A DNA stretch of 64,000 bases from Polaribacter sp. Hel1_33_78 (lineage in GTDB: Bacteria > Bacteroidota > Bacteroidia > Flavobacteriales > Flavobacteriaceae): NCBI RefSeq assembly GCF_900106075.1, contig NZ_LT629794.1, forward strand, positions 620,001 through 684,000. Reading direction: 5' to 3'. The notes beneath the pieces are model-generated. The model was not told the DNA's origin, made no database searches, and saw only the letters and a program-made list of their open reading frames with translations. Positions 8,701 to 19,011 of the stretch are shown here, piece after piece. Every line of letters starts with the position of its first letter. The first letter of the stretch is position 1. The position numbers were made by a program, and so were the translations under genes.

Positions 8701-11700
8701 TTAGTTTCTAAATCGTTAACTTTTAAGGTGACAGATTGTTCATTTTGTAATTGCACCGTGGTACTTCCTTGTAAACGTTCTCTTTCAATCCCTGGAGGTT
8801 CAATATAACTTCCATTATTTTGTTCTATACTAACAACGCCAACTTCAAAACCTTCTAATTCAGCCTGCGTTAATTCTCTGTCAGGATCTATTGCAGGATC
8901 TATCGTTTTTGTATATCGTCTCCAATCACCACGTACCAAATCGAGTTCACCAAATCTAATGACAACAGGCATTTTAAATTTTGTTAGGAACATTCTTATA
9001 AAACGAATACTGTTAAAATTAGAAATTCCATTTATTGGTGTTCCATTTCTAACGGGTACTCTAAATTGATACCATTTTGTTTGCTGTGTATTCCCGTTTT
9101 CTAAAGAAACAGAAGTTGTTTTTTCGTCAACAATATAATTTCTACCTTTTACTAAATCTGCTTGATTCATAGATACCTTATACTCATAATAGCTCTCAAC
9201 AGTATTCATTGTTTGATCTCTATTAATGTCTTCTACGTCGGGGTATGTTGAAGATGAAGTTGGATACGATTCTGGCGATTGATTTAATGTTGGCGAGTTG
9301 CCTTGTGTATTGTTGTAGTCTTTGTATCTTTTTACAATAGAGGCATTAATAGCGTCTAATTCTGCTCCTCTGAAAAATTGAAAATTATCAGATGAAATAT
9401 CATTAGATTTTAATTTAGAGAAATTTATATTTAAGTTTAAAGAATCAGAAAGTTGCTTTAAATGTTCTTCTTCCTCAATGTCAGTTAACCCATCAAACCC
9501 TAAATCTTGATTTGTTCTTGCACCATCTTCTTCACTGAAAGCGTATATAATTGACGGGCTTCTTGGCACATCTCCCCAAGTCGTTCTATTCACATTAGAG
9601 CCATCAACCTTTAAACCATTTTCGGGCAAGCCGTTTTCAAACATCTTACGATTATCCTTAACAATGTCTTCAGATATGTTTCCTAAATTGATATATAAAT
9701 CTCCAACTTGATTTGATAAATCATTCGGGTTTATGCCTTGTGGCAAACCTTCTTCATTTGTAATAGAATAATTTTGATAAGGATCCATCACCCAAAATTG
9801 AATAAATTCAACATTCGCTTGATCAAAATTATTCGTAGTTAAAGGACGCATAATTCCACCCCAGTTCTCATTAGGATTCTTAAAAGTTCCGTCATTATTA
9901 ACATCGCTGTCTAAAGTGTTAAAGTTGTAAGAGCCTCTTTCTTGAGGAAAGTAGGCTAAATCTAACGTTCTAACTAAAGAATTTTGAGTAATGTCTAATT
10001 GTACATTTGGGAATAATTCTCTATAATTAATCTGTCTTGTTTCCGCTCTAGATAATTCATCAGCATCTATACTTGGCGGAGTTTGTCCAATGCCGTAAAA
10101 AATTTGATCTACATTATACCATGCTAATTTTCCTCTTTTATAATTGTATGATAAATTATTTTGATCTCCATTAAAGCCATTAAAATATTTTGGAGTACTT
10201 GCTTCGTACCAATCTAAAGGAGATAATAAACTAATAGGTATTTGTGATGCTTCAAAATCATCTATATATGAGGTGGCAGCGCCAGCTACATCTATTCCAC
10301 TTGGTGTTCCCGGTAATAAATATGCCATATCTGCTCTTATAGATAAATTAGAAGGAACATCTGTATCTACAAAGGGTAATTTGTTGGCTAATTTTGTAAA
10401 ATAAGGAACCTCAGTAGAATAATCTATGTTTACACCAAACATGGTATTATCGATAGGCTCAGCACCAAAATTAACTTTAGGAGTTAAAGGTCTTTCATTT
10501 ACATTTAAAATAGTTGCACCCACTACAAAATCTTCAGAAAATTTATGCTCAATATCAACGCCCATATAGGTTTTTCTTTGTTGATTAAATACAGCATTAT
10601 TTTCGGTTGATACATTTATAGGAGTTCCAGAAGCTTGTAAGCCTGGATCTATAATTTGCACTCTCCCTAATTGATAATCAACCACAAAATCAACACCTTC
10701 TACCAATTGTCTTCCGCCAGCAGAAACTTTCACAGAACCTCTTGGAACATTGAAAGCACCAATTGGAATCCCTCCAGAGTTTTCTGATTTAAAATACCCT
10801 TTTAAGAAATATTTATCTTTATTCTGAAAGTTGTTTTTGATGTTTATTTTTGTATTTAGATATAAATCTTTAAATAAATAAACGTCATCTGCAGCATTTG
10901 TTAATTTGTTAGCCAAACCATTACCAAAAGGTTCTGGATCTGGAAAAATAATATATCCATTTTGAGAGTTTACAGTAATTCCTTCTACATAATCAAAGAA
11001 GCCATCCGCAGTTCTAAACTGACTTTGGTCTAATTGGTCTAGTTTTAATACCTGAATTAATGGAGTGTTAGCAATATCTGTAGTTTGTGCATTTTGTAAT
11101 ACATTTGAAGGTATACCAGTCGCATCGTCTCTATACTGTATTTCAAAACGAAAGCCATCTTGGGTTAATGGATATGCACCTAATGCGTACACATTTTTCA
11201 TCATTAAACGCCAAGTAGGAAAAGATTCTTCTCCACCATTTCCATTATCTCTTTTTGTAGTTAATATTTCACTACGTAACAATTTTACAGCTAAATTTTG
11301 TGGTGCTTGAATTCCGTCATTAGAAAACTCACCCACTTTAAAAGATTTTTCAGTACTTCCATTAACAGTTCCTGCAACAGTATATTCGTAAGCAACGGCT
11401 AAAACTTCTCCATCATTTAATCTTCTATTTAAGGAAATATAACCTAATTGTGGATTTAAGGTATATTCATTTAAATCTAGTTTTCGAGCATTTTCGAGCA
11501 TCGAATAATCTGTTCCTTGCTCCATTTGAAATTCACGATTTAATGTGTTTTCAACATTAGAAACATCCCTAATTCCTGCTAAAACATTTGTATCATAAAT
11601 ATTATTTGCATTGTTTTGAGGTAGATTTATGGTGGTTGATACATTGTTTAAATTAATATTTATGCTAACCGGGTTCGTGCTTTGCACAGTTCCATTGCTA

Positions 11701-12818
11701 TTTACAAGATTTTTGTAAGTGTTATTAATATTGTTAGATTCTCCAATATCTGCAAAAGCAACGATACTTCTAAAATCTTCAGTGCTCGCATTTCTGTTAG
11801 TCACCCAAACTTCTATTCTTGTGATATTAACTTGACTGCTTATTAAAGGATAGTTTTTTAAAGAATTTGCATAATTATCTATAAAAAATTGTGATAAGAA
11901 AAAGTGTCTATCATTATCATAGTCTGTAGTTCTTAACTCAAAGGGTTGAATTGATGCACCTGCTTCTGCGACGATAGTCTTGCTTTCAGAGTTTTGTTGA
12001 GAAAAAACAGCCGTTATGTTTGTGTTACCAAATTTTAATTGAGTTTTTACACCAAACAAACTTTGAGCACCATTTATTAAAGAGTTTTTAATTGGCATTT
12101 CTACATTACCCGCTTCGATACCTTGCAAGATGTCATCTTCTGTTGGGGTATAATCTATCTTTACAAGATTCTGAAAATCGAAAGTAGATTGTGTGTCATA
12201 ATTTGCAGTAAATTCTAAACGTTCACCAACCTTTGCACGAATACTCGCATTAATTTGTTGATCAAAATCAAAGGTAAGACTGCTTCTATTTTCTTCAGAT
12301 ATTTGAGGGTTATCAGTATTTTGATAGATAAAACCAAGTTTTAGATTTAAATTCCCTGTTGGTGTTACTTTTACTGTATTTCCGCCGAAAATAGATTCAA
12401 AAAATTTAGAGTCTGTGTAATAAGTTGGTAACAAGTCTTTTTGTGCAGCTGCAGCACCTTTCTTTTTACCGTCTGCAGCACTTACTTTATTTTTAAAATA
12501 TTCCAACATATCTCGTTTTAAACGATATTGTTGGTATTCTTTTTGAGTTAAGAAAATTGGTGTACTTGTATAAAATTCACCTATTTTCTCTAAAATAATG
12601 TACCTGTTTAATTCTTTGTCAAAAATAATTTCTTTTTCCGCTAAATCATCTAAAAAAAGGTCTCCTCTTTGTGTGTGATTAAAATTGTATTTTAACTGTA
12701 AAGTATCAATTTTTAGGTTAGTTGAATCTTTTACCTTTTTGGTTTGAGCGGAAGAAGATAAGTTTACTAAAAAAGTAAAAAGGACTAATAAAAGTATATT
12801 TTTTAATAATCTGATCAA
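5706..12818 (-). CDS. sprA: Cell surface protein SprA, T9SS outer-membrane translocon
   Basis: SprA is the very large beta-barrel that forms the translocation pore of the type IX secretion system, needed for gliding and export of CTD-bearing proteins. The 2370 residues match the usual 2300-2400. A signal peptide ([23 protein letters not shown]) is followed by a periplasmic-side N-terminal region and repeated SprA/Sov motifs such as [18 protein letters not shown] and [19 protein letters not shown], then many amphipathic strands ending [10 protein letters not shown]. The frame is continuous with no break. The start codon is TTG at 12818, four bases after the ruvA stop, so translation is probably coupled to ruvA. 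Its presence predicts a complete T9SS elsewhere in the genome and fits the CTD protein at 28343. Confidence 0.97.
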   Translation of the reverse strand: MIRLLKNILLLVLFTFLVNLSSSAQTKKVKDSTNLKIDTLQLKYNFNHTQRGDLFLDDLAEKEIIFDKELNRYIILEKIGEFYTSTPIFLTQKEYQQYRLKRDMLEYFKNKVSAADGKKKGAAAAQKDLLPTYYTDSKFFESIFGGNTVKVTPTGNLNLKLGFIYQNTDNPQISEENRSSLTFDFDQQINASIRAKVGERLEFTANYDTQSTFDFQNLVKIDYTPTEDDILQGIEAGNVEMPIKNSLINGAQSLFGVKTQLKFGNTNITAVFSQQNSESKTIVAEAGASIQPFELRTTDYDNDRHFFLSQFFIDNYANSLKNYPLISSQVNITRIEVWVTNRNASTEDFRSIVAFADIGESNNINNTYKNLVNSNGTVQSTNPVSININLNNVSTTINLPQNNANNIYDTNVLAGIRDVSNVENTLNREFQMEQGTDYSMLENARKLDLNEYTLNPQLGYISLNRRLNDGEVLAVAYEYTVAGTVNGSTEKSFKVGEFSNDGIQAPQNLAVKLLRSEILTTKRDNGNGGEESFPTWRLMMKNVYALGAYPLTQDGFRFEIQYRDDATGIPSNVLQNAQTTDIANTPLIQVLKLDQLDQSQFRTADGFFDYVEGITVNSQNGYIIFPDPEPFGNGLANKLTNAADDVYLFKDLYLNTKINIKNNFQNKDKYFLKGYFKSENSGGIPIGAFNVPRGSVKVSAGGRQLVEGVDFVVDYQLGRVQIIDPGLQASGTPINVSTENNAVFNQQRKTYMGVDIEHKFSEDFVVGATILNVNERPLTPKVNFGAEPIDNTMFGVNIDYSTEVPYFTKLANKLPFVDTDVPSNLSIRADMAYLLPGTPSGIDVAGAATSYIDDFEASQIPISLLSPLDWYEASTPKYFNGFNGDQNNLSYNYKRGKLAWYNVDQIFYGIGQTPPSIDADELSRAETRQINYRELFPNVQLDITQNSLVRTLDLAYFPQERGSYNFNTLDSDVNNDGTFKNPNENWGGIMRPLTTNNFDQANVEFIQFWVMDPYQNYSITNEEGLPQGINPNDLSNQVGDLYINLGNISEDIVKDNRKMFENGLPENGLKVDGSNVNRTTWGDVPRSPSIIYAFSEEDGARTNQDLGFDGLTDIEEEEHLKQLSDSLNLNINFSKLKSNDISSDNFQFFRGAELDAINASIVKRYKDYNNTQGNSPTLNQSPESYPTSSSTYPDVEDINRDQTMNTVESYYEYKVSMNQADLVKGRNYIVDEKTTSVSLENGNTQQTKWYQFRVPVRNGTPINGISNFNSIRFIRMFLTKFKMPVVIRFGELDLVRGDWRRYTKTIDPAIDPDRELTQAELEGFEVGVVSIEQNNGSYIEPPGIERERLQGSTTVQLQNEQSVTLKVNDLETKKTRAIYKNISVDLRRFKNLKMFMHLQENEGGGSLSDDDFSAVIRLGTDLNDNFYQIEVPLKVTRNGSSALDIWPEANNLDAILESFGKLKVERDGSGFLVNDIYPSENPNDIPEFKIRVKGNPTLAQLRTITLGLRNNTTSNKSGEIWFNELRSSGFDNKGGWAAVMNADANFADVANVSLSGSVKTIGFGNVEDRVNQRSLDETKQYDVSTTINLGKVLTPQKWGIQLPMSYSVGEKFVDPKFDPQYQDVKLEDALEQNPNSEFSRDYTKRTSISFINVKKNRNPNSTKKPKFYDVENLAVSYSHNKEFHRDYNIEKYINENVSASAAYNFNFNSKPIEFFKNSEKFRNKYWKFIKDLNFNPVPKTFALNSRINRSYNEQQSRNLVEGLTAQPELKQRRFLFDWDYTVGFDLTKSIQLNFNATNSYIYDAFGNGEDLQIFDDFFNTGRPNHYHQKLNTTYNLPLDKFPFLSFMKADYAYTADFDWQVSSQDNTILEQIGNVIQNSNTHNINTTLSFDKLYQKVGFEKLLLTKTQRKNAKGKNLARIKQKKTLPIGKQILKGTWNILTSVKQGKISYTENNGQYLQGYTENIGFLGGAPTSFAFGSQVDIRNKALENGWLVTRIDGGEYFNKTYSKTHYNKLDYTFTVKPFKDLNIDVRGNKIQTKDISQQIDLIEGKSAFEDTPVFETGNFSTSHSMLSTAFTNGDALFQKMKDYRSIISNRLASETGALIDGFGQNSQQVLLPAFMAAYSGKSPNKVSTGLFRDIPIPNWTLRYNGLMKFKWFKKNFSTFVLSHGYRSSYTISSFTNNLQYDDATAYTKTNIAGNYESERLIASATLVDEFSPLVKVDLKMKNSFSLRGEIKKDRTLTMNFNNSTITDIAGTEYVFGFGYVFKDVKMNTRFTGKKTTLKGDINLRADVSLRDNLTQIRYVDEDNDQISGGQKLFSIKFTADYKLNSNLTASFYYNHQTSKYAISTTFPRQSINGGFNIVYNLGGN

Positions 12819-12822
12819 TTTA

Positions 12823-13404
12823 TTATAAGTTTTTTAAAGCTGATTTAATAATTTGTTCTACAGAAGCTTCATGGTTTTCTTTTAAAACTGCACTCACAAC
12901 TTTTTCAGATTGTTTTCTATTAAAGCCTAAAACTTCTAAAGCAGATAACGCTTCATCTTTATTAGTATTGCTTGAGTTTATAGAAATTTCGTCAATATTA
13001 AACGTTTTCATGATTTTATCTTTTAAATCTACAATTACTCTTTGGGCAGTCTTTATTCCAATTCCTTTTACAGCTTGTATTAGTGGTACATTTTCTGAAG
13101 CTATTGCATTTTGTATTTCTTCTGATGTCATTGATGACAGCATTGTTCGTGCAATACTCGGACCAACACCTGAAACAGAAATTAATAATTTAAAAATTTC
13201 TCTTTCTGTTTTATTGATAAAGCCAAAAAGCGTGTGTGCATCTTCTCTTATAGATAAATGCGTAAATAAAACCACATTTTCACTATCAGGTAAACTAGAA
13301 AAAGTATTTAAAGAAATGTGCAACAAATAACCAACACCATTGCAATCGATAACAACTTCTGTTGGGTTTTTCTCTACCAATCTACCTCTAACTTGTGTAA
13401 TCAT
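12823..13404 (-). CDS. ruvA: Holliday junction branch migration protein RuvA
   Basis: RuvA binds Holliday junctions as a tetramer and loads the RuvB helicase. The 193 residues show the N-terminal OB fold (MITQVRGRLVEKNPTEVVID and CNGVGYLLHIS), two helix-hairpin-helix motifs (SGVGPSIARTML and VKGIGIKTAQRVIVDLKDK), and a C-terminal UBA-like domain III (DEALSALEVLGFNRKQSEKVV) that contacts RuvB. ATG start. It lies 30 bases after maeB and 4 bases before sprA. ruvB and ruvC are not nearby, as is usual in this phylum. Confidence 0.97.
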   Translation of the reverse strand: MITQVRGRLVEKNPTEVVIDCNGVGYLLHISLNTFSSLPDSENVVLFTHLSIREDAHTLFGFINKTEREIFKLLISVSGVGPSIARTMLSSMTSEEIQNAIASENVPLIQAVKGIGIKTAQRVIVDLKDKIMKTFNIDEISINSSNTNKDEALSALEVLGFNRKQSEKVVSAVLKENHEASVEQIIKSALKNL

Positions 13405-13434
13405 GAATTTCTTTTATCGGTCTAAAGTAATCAA

Positions 13435-15711
13435 TTATTTATTCTTTTCTCTTTGTTGAGCGTCAACACATGCTAAAGCTGCCATATTTACCATTTCATC
13501 AACACTTGCGCCTAGTTGCAAAACATGCACTGCCTTGCTTAAACCTAAAATTACTGGACCGATAGATTCTGCTCCTTGAACTTGTTTAAGTAGTTTGTAG
13601 GTGATATTTGCAGATTCTAAATTCGGAAAAATTAAAACATTTACTTTTTTACCATTCAATTTAGAAAATGGAAACTCTTTTGCTAGCATTTCAGGGTTCA
13701 ATGCAAAATCTGCTTGAATTTCTCCATCAACAATTGCATCAGGGTAATGACGATGAATAAAAGTAACTGCTTCTTTAATTTTTATAGATGTTTCGGTGTT
13801 AATAGATCCAAAATTAGAAAAAGACAACATGGCAATATTTGGTTTCATACCAAACATTTTCACCAAATTTGAGGTCATTTGCGTAATCTTTACCAAATCT
13901 TTTGCTGAAGGATTGATATTGATAGTGGTATCTGCTAAAAATAAAGGGCCTTGTTTAGTAAGCATTAGGTTACAAGCAGCAATTTTAGAAATGCCCTTTT
14001 CTTTTTCAATTAACTCAAGCATTGGTTTTACAACAGTGGGGTAGGGTCTAGAGTAGCCAGTAATTAAAGCGTCAGCTTCATTTTCATTGACCAACATAGC
14101 TCCAAAATAATTACGCTCACGCATTAATTTTTTTGCTTCAGATAAAGTTCGTCCTTTACGCTGTCTTCTTTTCCAATAAGCTTCTCCAAATCGATCTCTA
14201 CGCTCTTTTTCTTCATCAGTTTTAGGGTCAAAAATTGGTACATCGGCAGTGAAGCCAATTTCTTCCTTTAGCGCTAAAATTAATTCTTTACGTCCGAGTA
14301 AAATAGGTTTTCCGAGTTTTTCTTCATGGACTCTTTGTGCCGCTTTTAAGACATCTAAATGATCAGCTTCAGCAAAAACAATTCGTTTTAAATTGCTTTT
14401 TGCTCTATTATGAATCATTCTAATTTCTTTACTTCCAGAGCCAGATCTTTCCATTAGTTCTTCTCTGTACTTTTTCCAATCAGAAATTGGTTCTAAAGCA
14501 ACTCCAGAATCCATGGCCGCTTTGGCAATTGCTGGAGGAATTTCATAAATTAATCTTGGATCAAATGGTTTTGGAATGATATATTCTCTTCCGTAAGTTA
14601 AACTTACTTCGTCATACACAATATTTACTTGTTCGGGCACAGATTGCTTCGCTAAATCAGCTAAAGCGTGCACTGCAGCCATTTTCATTTCTTCATTAAT
14701 TTTGGTAGCTCTTACATCTAAAGCACCTCTAAAAATAAACGGAAAACCAAGTACATTATTTACTTGATTAGGATGATCTGATCTACCAGTAGCCATTAAA
14801 ATATCATCTCTAGTAGCAATTGCTAAATCATAATTGATTTCAGGAACAGGATTTGCCATTGCAAAAACAATAGGGTCTTTTGCCATCGATAATAACATTT
14901 CTGGAGAAACTATATTCCCCATAGAAAGTCCAATAAAAACATCTGCATTTTGCATTGCTTCCTCTAATGTATTTATATCTTGATTCGTTGCAAACTCTGC
15001 TTTTTGAGAAGTAAGATTTTCCCTATCTTTTCGGATAACACCTTTGCTGTCGCACATGACAATATTTTCTCTTTTTGCCCCTAATTTTAGATACAAACGT
15101 GTGCAAGAAATTGCGGCAGCACCTGCGCCATTCACAACCATTTTTATTTTAGAAATATCCTTTTCTGTAATTTCAACAGCATTTTTTAAAGCTGCTGCAG
15201 AAATAATAGCGGTTCCATGCTGGTCATCATGCATTACAGGAATATCTAATTCTTCTTTTAACCTTCTTTCGATCTCAAAAGCTTCGGGAGCTTTGATGTC
15301 CTCTAAATTTATACCTCCAAAAGTTGGTGCAATTGCTTTTACGGTTTGTATAAAAAGCTCTACATCAGTTGCGTCTACTTCAATATCAAAAACATCAATA
15401 TCAGCAAATATTTTAAAAAGTAATCCCTTTCCTTCCATTACTGGTTTTGACGCTTCGGGACCAATATCACCCAAACCTAAAACCGCAGTTCCGTTAGAAA
15501 TTACGGCTACTAAATTTCCTTTAGAAGTGTATTTGTAAACATTTTCTTTGTTTTTGGCAATTTCTAAACAAGGCTCTGCCACACCGGGAGAATACGCGAG
15601 CGCTAAATCGTGCTGAGTAGCATATTTTTTAGTGGGAACAACCTCGATTTTCCCTGGTTTTGGTTTTGCGTGGTACAGTAAAGCTTCGTGTCTTTTTCTA
15701 GAATCGCTCAT
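13435..15711 (-). CDS. maeB: NADP-dependent malic enzyme with C-terminal phosphotransacetylase-like domain
   Basis: Oxidative decarboxylation of malate to pyruvate, supplying NADPH and pyruvate. The 758 residues are the MaeB multidomain form: malic domain with Tyr40 in AYSPGVAEPC and Lys95 in MEGKGLLFK, the metal ligands in NLEDIKAPE and HDDQHGTA (161-167), a Rossmann segment VVNGAGAAA (192-200), and from about residue 430 a phosphate acetyltransferase-like domain (KRIVFAEADHLDVLKAAQ to the end). In MaeB enzymes this last domain is regulatory, responding to acetyl-CoA-type effectors, and is not a working transacetylase. A consensus promoter lies just upstream at 15740-15769. It is the first gene of the run leading to sprA and tonB. 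Confidence 0.96.
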   Translation of the reverse strand: MSDSRKRHEALLYHAKPKPGKIEVVPTKKYATQHDLALAYSPGVAEPCLEIAKNKENVYKYTSKGNLVAVISNGTAVLGLGDIGPEASKPVMEGKGLLFKIFADIDVFDIEVDATDVELFIQTVKAIAPTFGGINLEDIKAPEAFEIERRLKEELDIPVMHDDQHGTAIISAAALKNAVEITEKDISKIKMVVNGAGAAAISCTRLYLKLGAKRENIVMCDSKGVIRKDRENLTSQKAEFATNQDINTLEEAMQNADVFIGLSMGNIVSPEMLLSMAKDPIVFAMANPVPEINYDLAIATRDDILMATGRSDHPNQVNNVLGFPFIFRGALDVRATKINEEMKMAAVHALADLAKQSVPEQVNIVYDEVSLTYGREYIIPKPFDPRLIYEIPPAIAKAAMDSGVALEPISDWKKYREELMERSGSGSKEIRMIHNRAKSNLKRIVFAEADHLDVLKAAQRVHEEKLGKPILLGRKELILALKEEIGFTADVPIFDPKTDEEKERRDRFGEAYWKRRQRKGRTLSEAKKLMRERNYFGAMLVNENEADALITGYSRPYPTVVKPMLELIEKEKGISKIAACNLMLTKQGPLFLADTTININPSAKDLVKITQMTSNLVKMFGMKPNIAMLSFSNFGSINTETSIKIKEAVTFIHRHYPDAIVDGEIQADFALNPEMLAKEFPFSKLNGKKVNVLIFPNLESANITYKLLKQVQGAESIGPVILGLSKAVHVLQLGASVDEMVNMAALACVDAQQREKNK

Positions 15712-15739
15712 AAATTGTTGTATACTATATTGTAGTCGA

Positions 15740-15769
15740 CAAATATAGGCTTTTCAGTCAAAGAGCAAA
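15740..15769 (-). promoter_or_regulatory. Promoter of maeB and probably of the sprA operon
   Basis: On the minus strand a TTTG (15766-15769) is followed after 18 bases by TATATTTG (15740-15747). Both elements match the Bacteroidota -33 TTTG and -7 TAnnTTTG consensus with correct spacing. The maeB ATG is 28 bases further on. Confidence 0.7.
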
Positions 15770-15938
15770 TGAAATTTTATTACTTTTAGAAACTAATAAA
15801 TTATTATCAATATCTTTTAAGTCACTCGTTTTTAACAACATCACATAATCGAAGAAACTATTATAGGTTGTTTAACAAATTTTAAAGATTTGATTGTAAC
15901 ATAAACTTTATTTTTACGTCTGTTAAGTAAAATCAGCC

Positions 15939-18410
15939 ATGAAAAAAATTATTACCTTATTTTTTCTTTTTGTTTCAGTAACTTTTATTGGGCAAGTAAA
16001 AGGGAAAATTACAGATATGAAAAACAATCCTCTTTCATTCGTGAGTGTCTATCTAGATAATACAGTTACGGGTGCAACTTCTAATGATAATGGCGATTAT
16101 ATTTTAGATCTTATTAGGAAAGGAAAATATACTATTGTTTTTCAGTTTTTAGGTTTTAAAACGGTAAAAAAAGAAGTGGAAATTTCTTCATTTCCTTTTT
16201 ATCTAAATGTTAAGTTAGAGGAAGAAAGTGTGCAGTTAAGTGAAATTTCTATTTCAACTAAAGACAATCCTGCGAATAGGATTATTAGAAATGTAATTGC
16301 GAATAAAGATAAGAACACAGATAAGTTTGCAAATTATACAGCCAAGTTTTATTCACGTGGATTGTATCGAATCAAAGATGCGCCAAAGAAATTTTTAGGT
16401 CAAACTTTGGGCGATTTTGGTGGAGGTTTAGATTCAACAAGGAGTGGTATTATTTATCTCTCTGAAACTATTTCTGACATTAAATTTCAGAAAAAACCTA
16501 AAAATTTTAAAGAGAATATTATTGCGTCTAAAGTTAGCGGACAAGACAACGGTATCAGTTTTAATAGGGCAGAAGATGCAAATATCAATTTTTATGAAAA
16601 CAGTGTCGAGTTTGGTAATAATTTGGTTTCACCTCTTTCTACAAACGCTTTTAGTTACTATAAATTTAAATTAGAGGGAACTTTTTATGATAAAAACGGA
16701 AGGCTTATCAATAAAATAAAGATCCTTCCAAAACGTAAAAATGATCCTGTTTTTAATGGGTCATTATATATTGTAGAAGACGATTGGGCGCTCTATGGCG
16801 CGGATGTTTCAGTTACTGGAGCACAAGTAAATATTCCTGTGGTTGATGTTTTAAAACTAAAACAAAATTATAATTATTCTGATAAGAATGATGCTTGGGT
16901 TTTAATCAGTCAAAGTATAGATTTTAGAGTAAATGCTTTAGGCTTTAAGTTCGATGGACGCTTTTCTTCTGCTTTTTCTAATTATGATTTTATACCTAAT
17001 TTTAATGAAAAAACATTTACAAATGAGGTTTTAACTTTTGAGAAAGAAGCTACTGAAAAAGATTCTTCTTATTGGATTACTTTAAGGCCTGTTCCGTTAA
17101 CCACAGAAGAGGTGAAAGATTATGAAGTTAAAGATAGTTTAAAAGTAGTTCGTAAATCAAAAAAGTATTTAGACTCAGTAAATAAAAAGCAGAATAAGGT
17201 TAGTTTTCTCTCTCCAATTACCGGTTATACCTATAAGAATTCTTTCGAAAAATGGTCTTTGTCTTATGATGGCCTCATAAAAGATTTAGGATTTAATACT
17301 GTGCAGGGTTTTAATACTTCTATGGGTGTTAGTTATTCTAAAAATATTAATGACAAGGGAAATTGGTGGAGTGCAGGTGTAAATGTTAATTATGGTTTTT
17401 CAGAAAAAATAGCAAGGCCAACATTCTTTTTCAATAAAAAATGGAATAATATTTCTAGACCAAGAATGTCTATTTCTGTTGGGGTAACAACTGCCCAATT
17501 TAATGGAAGAAATCCGATTTCTAAAATGGATAATTTAGTACGCTCTTTATTAAGAAGAGAAAATTATTTGAAAATTTTTGAGAAAGAGTTTGCTAAAATT
17601 AGGTATTCCGAAGAGATTAAAAATGGTATTTACTTTTCATCATCTTTAGAATATGCAAATAGAAAACCACTTTTTAACACCAATAATTATTCTTTTGCAC
17701 GTCAAAGTAAAACAAAGCCTTATACTTCTAATAATCCTTTAGACCCAACAGATTATATAAATACGGTATTTACAGAGCATAGCATAGCTTCATTAAAAGT
17801 AGGTGCAACTTTTATCTTCAATCAAAAATATTTATCCTACCCTCATAGGAAATTTAATATTGGAAATACAAAATACCCATCTTTGAGTTTAACATACAGG
17901 AAAAATTTTGGAGCCTCAAATTCTGAATTAAATTCTGATGTATTTGTAGCCAACATAAGACAAAATATTGATGCTGGAAATTATGGGAAACTAGCTTACA
18001 ATATTGGAGGAGGACTCTTTTTGAAAAAGAAAAACATTGCTTTCATGGATAATTTGCAAGCCAATGGAAATCAGCTGCTATTTATCACAGATAATCAATT
18101 AAGTAGTTTTGGCTTGTTAGAGTATTATAAGTTTTACACGAATGATAGATATGCAGAAGCACATCTAGAACATAATTTTAAAGGATCGGTTTTGGGTAAA
18201 ATTCCTTTAATTAATAACCTAAACTTTCATTTAGTTGGAGGGGTAAAAAGTTTGTTTATGGCGGATAAAAAACCTTACTCAGAATACTCTCTTGGATTAG
18301 ATAATATTGGTTTTGGTAAATGGCGATTCTTAAGAATTGATTATGTAAAATCTTTTCATGCCGGAATTAAGAATGATGGATTCTTATTAAGATTGAATAT
18401 ATTAAATTAA
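15939..18410 (+). CDS. DUF5686 outer-membrane protein with carboxypeptidase-like regulatory domain
   Basis: An 823-residue exported protein. The signal peptide MKKIITLFFLFVSVTFIGQ is followed at about 20-105 by a CarboxypepD-reg-like beta sandwich (VKGKITDMKNNPLSFVSVYL, then TSNDNGDYILDL and FQFLGFKTVKKEVEI), the domain also found at the N-terminus of SusC-type receptors. The rest matches the DUF5686 type: periplasmic segments with NRIIRNVIANKDKN and a C-terminal half rich in alternating aromatic strands, ending FLLRLNILN, consistent with an outer-membrane barrel. There is no plug domain, so it is not a TonB receptor. Function is unknown. Upstream TTTG and TATTTTTA near 15889-15917 may be the promoter. 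moaD follows after 17 bases. Confidence 0.85.
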   Translation: MKKIITLFFLFVSVTFIGQVKGKITDMKNNPLSFVSVYLDNTVTGATSNDNGDYILDLIRKGKYTIVFQFLGFKTVKKEVEISSFPFYLNVKLEEESVQLSEISISTKDNPANRIIRNVIANKDKNTDKFANYTAKFYSRGLYRIKDAPKKFLGQTLGDFGGGLDSTRSGIIYLSETISDIKFQKKPKNFKENIIASKVSGQDNGISFNRAEDANINFYENSVEFGNNLVSPLSTNAFSYYKFKLEGTFYDKNGRLINKIKILPKRKNDPVFNGSLYIVEDDWALYGADVSVTGAQVNIPVVDVLKLKQNYNYSDKNDAWVLISQSIDFRVNALGFKFDGRFSSAFSNYDFIPNFNEKTFTNEVLTFEKEATEKDSSYWITLRPVPLTTEEVKDYEVKDSLKVVRKSKKYLDSVNKKQNKVSFLSPITGYTYKNSFEKWSLSYDGLIKDLGFNTVQGFNTSMGVSYSKNINDKGNWWSAGVNVNYGFSEKIARPTFFFNKKWNNISRPRMSISVGVTTAQFNGRNPISKMDNLVRSLLRRENYLKIFEKEFAKIRYSEEIKNGIYFSSSLEYANRKPLFNTNNYSFARQSKTKPYTSNNPLDPTDYINTVFTEHSIASLKVGATFIFNQKYLSYPHRKFNIGNTKYPSLSLTYRKNFGASNSELNSDVFVANIRQNIDAGNYGKLAYNIGGGLFLKKKNIAFMDNLQANGNQLLFITDNQLSSFGLLEYYKFYTNDRYAEAHLEHNFKGSVLGKIPLINNLNFHLVGGVKSLFMADKKPYSEYSLGLDNIGFGKWRFLRIDYVKSFHAGIKNDGFLLRLNILN

Positions 18411-18416
18411 TACTTT

Positions 18417-18424
18417 TATCTTTG
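18417..18424 (+). promoter_or_regulatory. Candidate -7 motif immediately before moaD
   Basis: TATCTTTG, an exact TAnnTTTG match, ends only 3 bases before the first ATG of moaD, with a TTG 21 bases upstream as a possible -33. If used, the transcript would have essentially no leader. Confidence 0.4.
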
Positions 18425-18427
18425 TTT

Positions 18428-18673
18428 ATGATGAAAATAAAAACACTTTTTTTTGGAATTACAACAGATCTAGTAGGTACTTCAAATTTAGACTTAGAGC
18501 TTTCCGAAGCCTCAACTGTTGAAGATTTTAAAAATTTGTTGAAGAAAGATTATCCTCAGTTAGAAAATTTGGATTCTTATGCAATTGCAGTAAATGAAAG
18601 TTATGCAACGGGTGATTTGATTCTAAATGGAAATGATACAGTTGCTGTAATTCCTCCCGTGAGCGGGGGTTAA
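18428..18673 (+). CDS. moaD: Molybdopterin synthase small subunit (MoaD/ThiS family)
   Basis: An 81-residue ubiquitin-fold sulfur carrier ending in the essential Gly-Gly (IPPVSGG), which is adenylated and converted to a thiocarboxylate. The beta-grasp core is seen in KIKTLFFGITTDLVG, DFKNLLKKDYPQLEN and YAIAVNESYATGD. moaE lies 340 bases downstream, which favours MoaD over ThiS. I start at ATG 18428; the next codon is also ATG (18431) and may be the true start. A TTG at 18422 falls within the promoter motif and is rejected. Its stop is 2 bases from that of the convergent DUF3817 gene. Confidence 0.9.
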   Translation: MMKIKTLFFGITTDLVGTSNLDLELSEASTVEDFKNLLKKDYPQLENLDSYAIAVNESYATGDLILNGNDTVAVIPPVSGG

Positions 18674-18675
18674 AG

Positions 18676-18948
18676 CTATCTCAAATATTTCTTATCAATA
18701 TAAAAAGTTCCAAAAGGTAAAATAGAAGCTAATAATACTATTGCTAAAGTTATATTTTTCCATTTCATCTGTTTCTTGAGCATAATCGCTAAAATAATAT
18801 AGAGTATAAATAGAATTCCGTGAGGCATTCCAAACATTTTTACAAAACTTGGATCTTTTAAAGCGTATTTATAATATAGGCCTAAGCTCATTAATAATAA
18901 GTAAGAAACTCCTTCTAAAAAACTAACAACTCTAAAGATACTTTTCAT
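18676..18948 (-). CDS. DUF3817 family small membrane protein
   Basis: A 90-residue protein with three predicted membrane helices. The sequence FRVVSFLEGVSYLLLMSLGLYYKY, a conserved Pro-His-Gly motif (FGMPHGILFILYI), and the C-terminal LLASILPFGTFYIDKK match DUF3817, an uncharacterised integral-membrane family. I start at the ATG at 18948 (MKSIFRV); a longer reading to 18996 would run through the promoter motif at 18976-18983. It sits antisense between moaD and moaE. Function is unknown; the position alone does not tie it to molybdenum cofactor synthesis. Confidence 0.82.
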   Translation of the reverse strand: MKSIFRVVSFLEGVSYLLLMSLGLYYKYALKDPSFVKMFGMPHGILFILYIILAIMLKKQMKWKNITLAIVLLASILPFGTFYIDKKYLR

Positions 18949-18975
18949 TTTTATGAAGTATTGAAAATTAGGTTG

Positions 18976-19004
18976 CAAAGATACATTTTGAATCATTATT
19001 TTTG
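18976..19004. promoter_or_regulatory. Back-to-back promoters for DUF3817 (minus) and moaE (plus)
   Basis: TATCTTTG is read on the minus strand at 18976-18983, and TATTTTTG on the plus strand at 18997-19004. Both are exact TAnnTTTG matches separated by 13 bases. A TTG at 18973-18975 is a possible -33 element for moaE. The two polymerases would compete for the same DNA. Confidence 0.5.
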
Positions 19005-19011
19005 TTCATCA

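Noticed and set aside
15044..15538. Open frame of 164 codons on the plus strand
   Set aside because: It lies wholly inside and antisense to maeB, whose motifs are complete; the product is not protein-like and no start signal precedes it.
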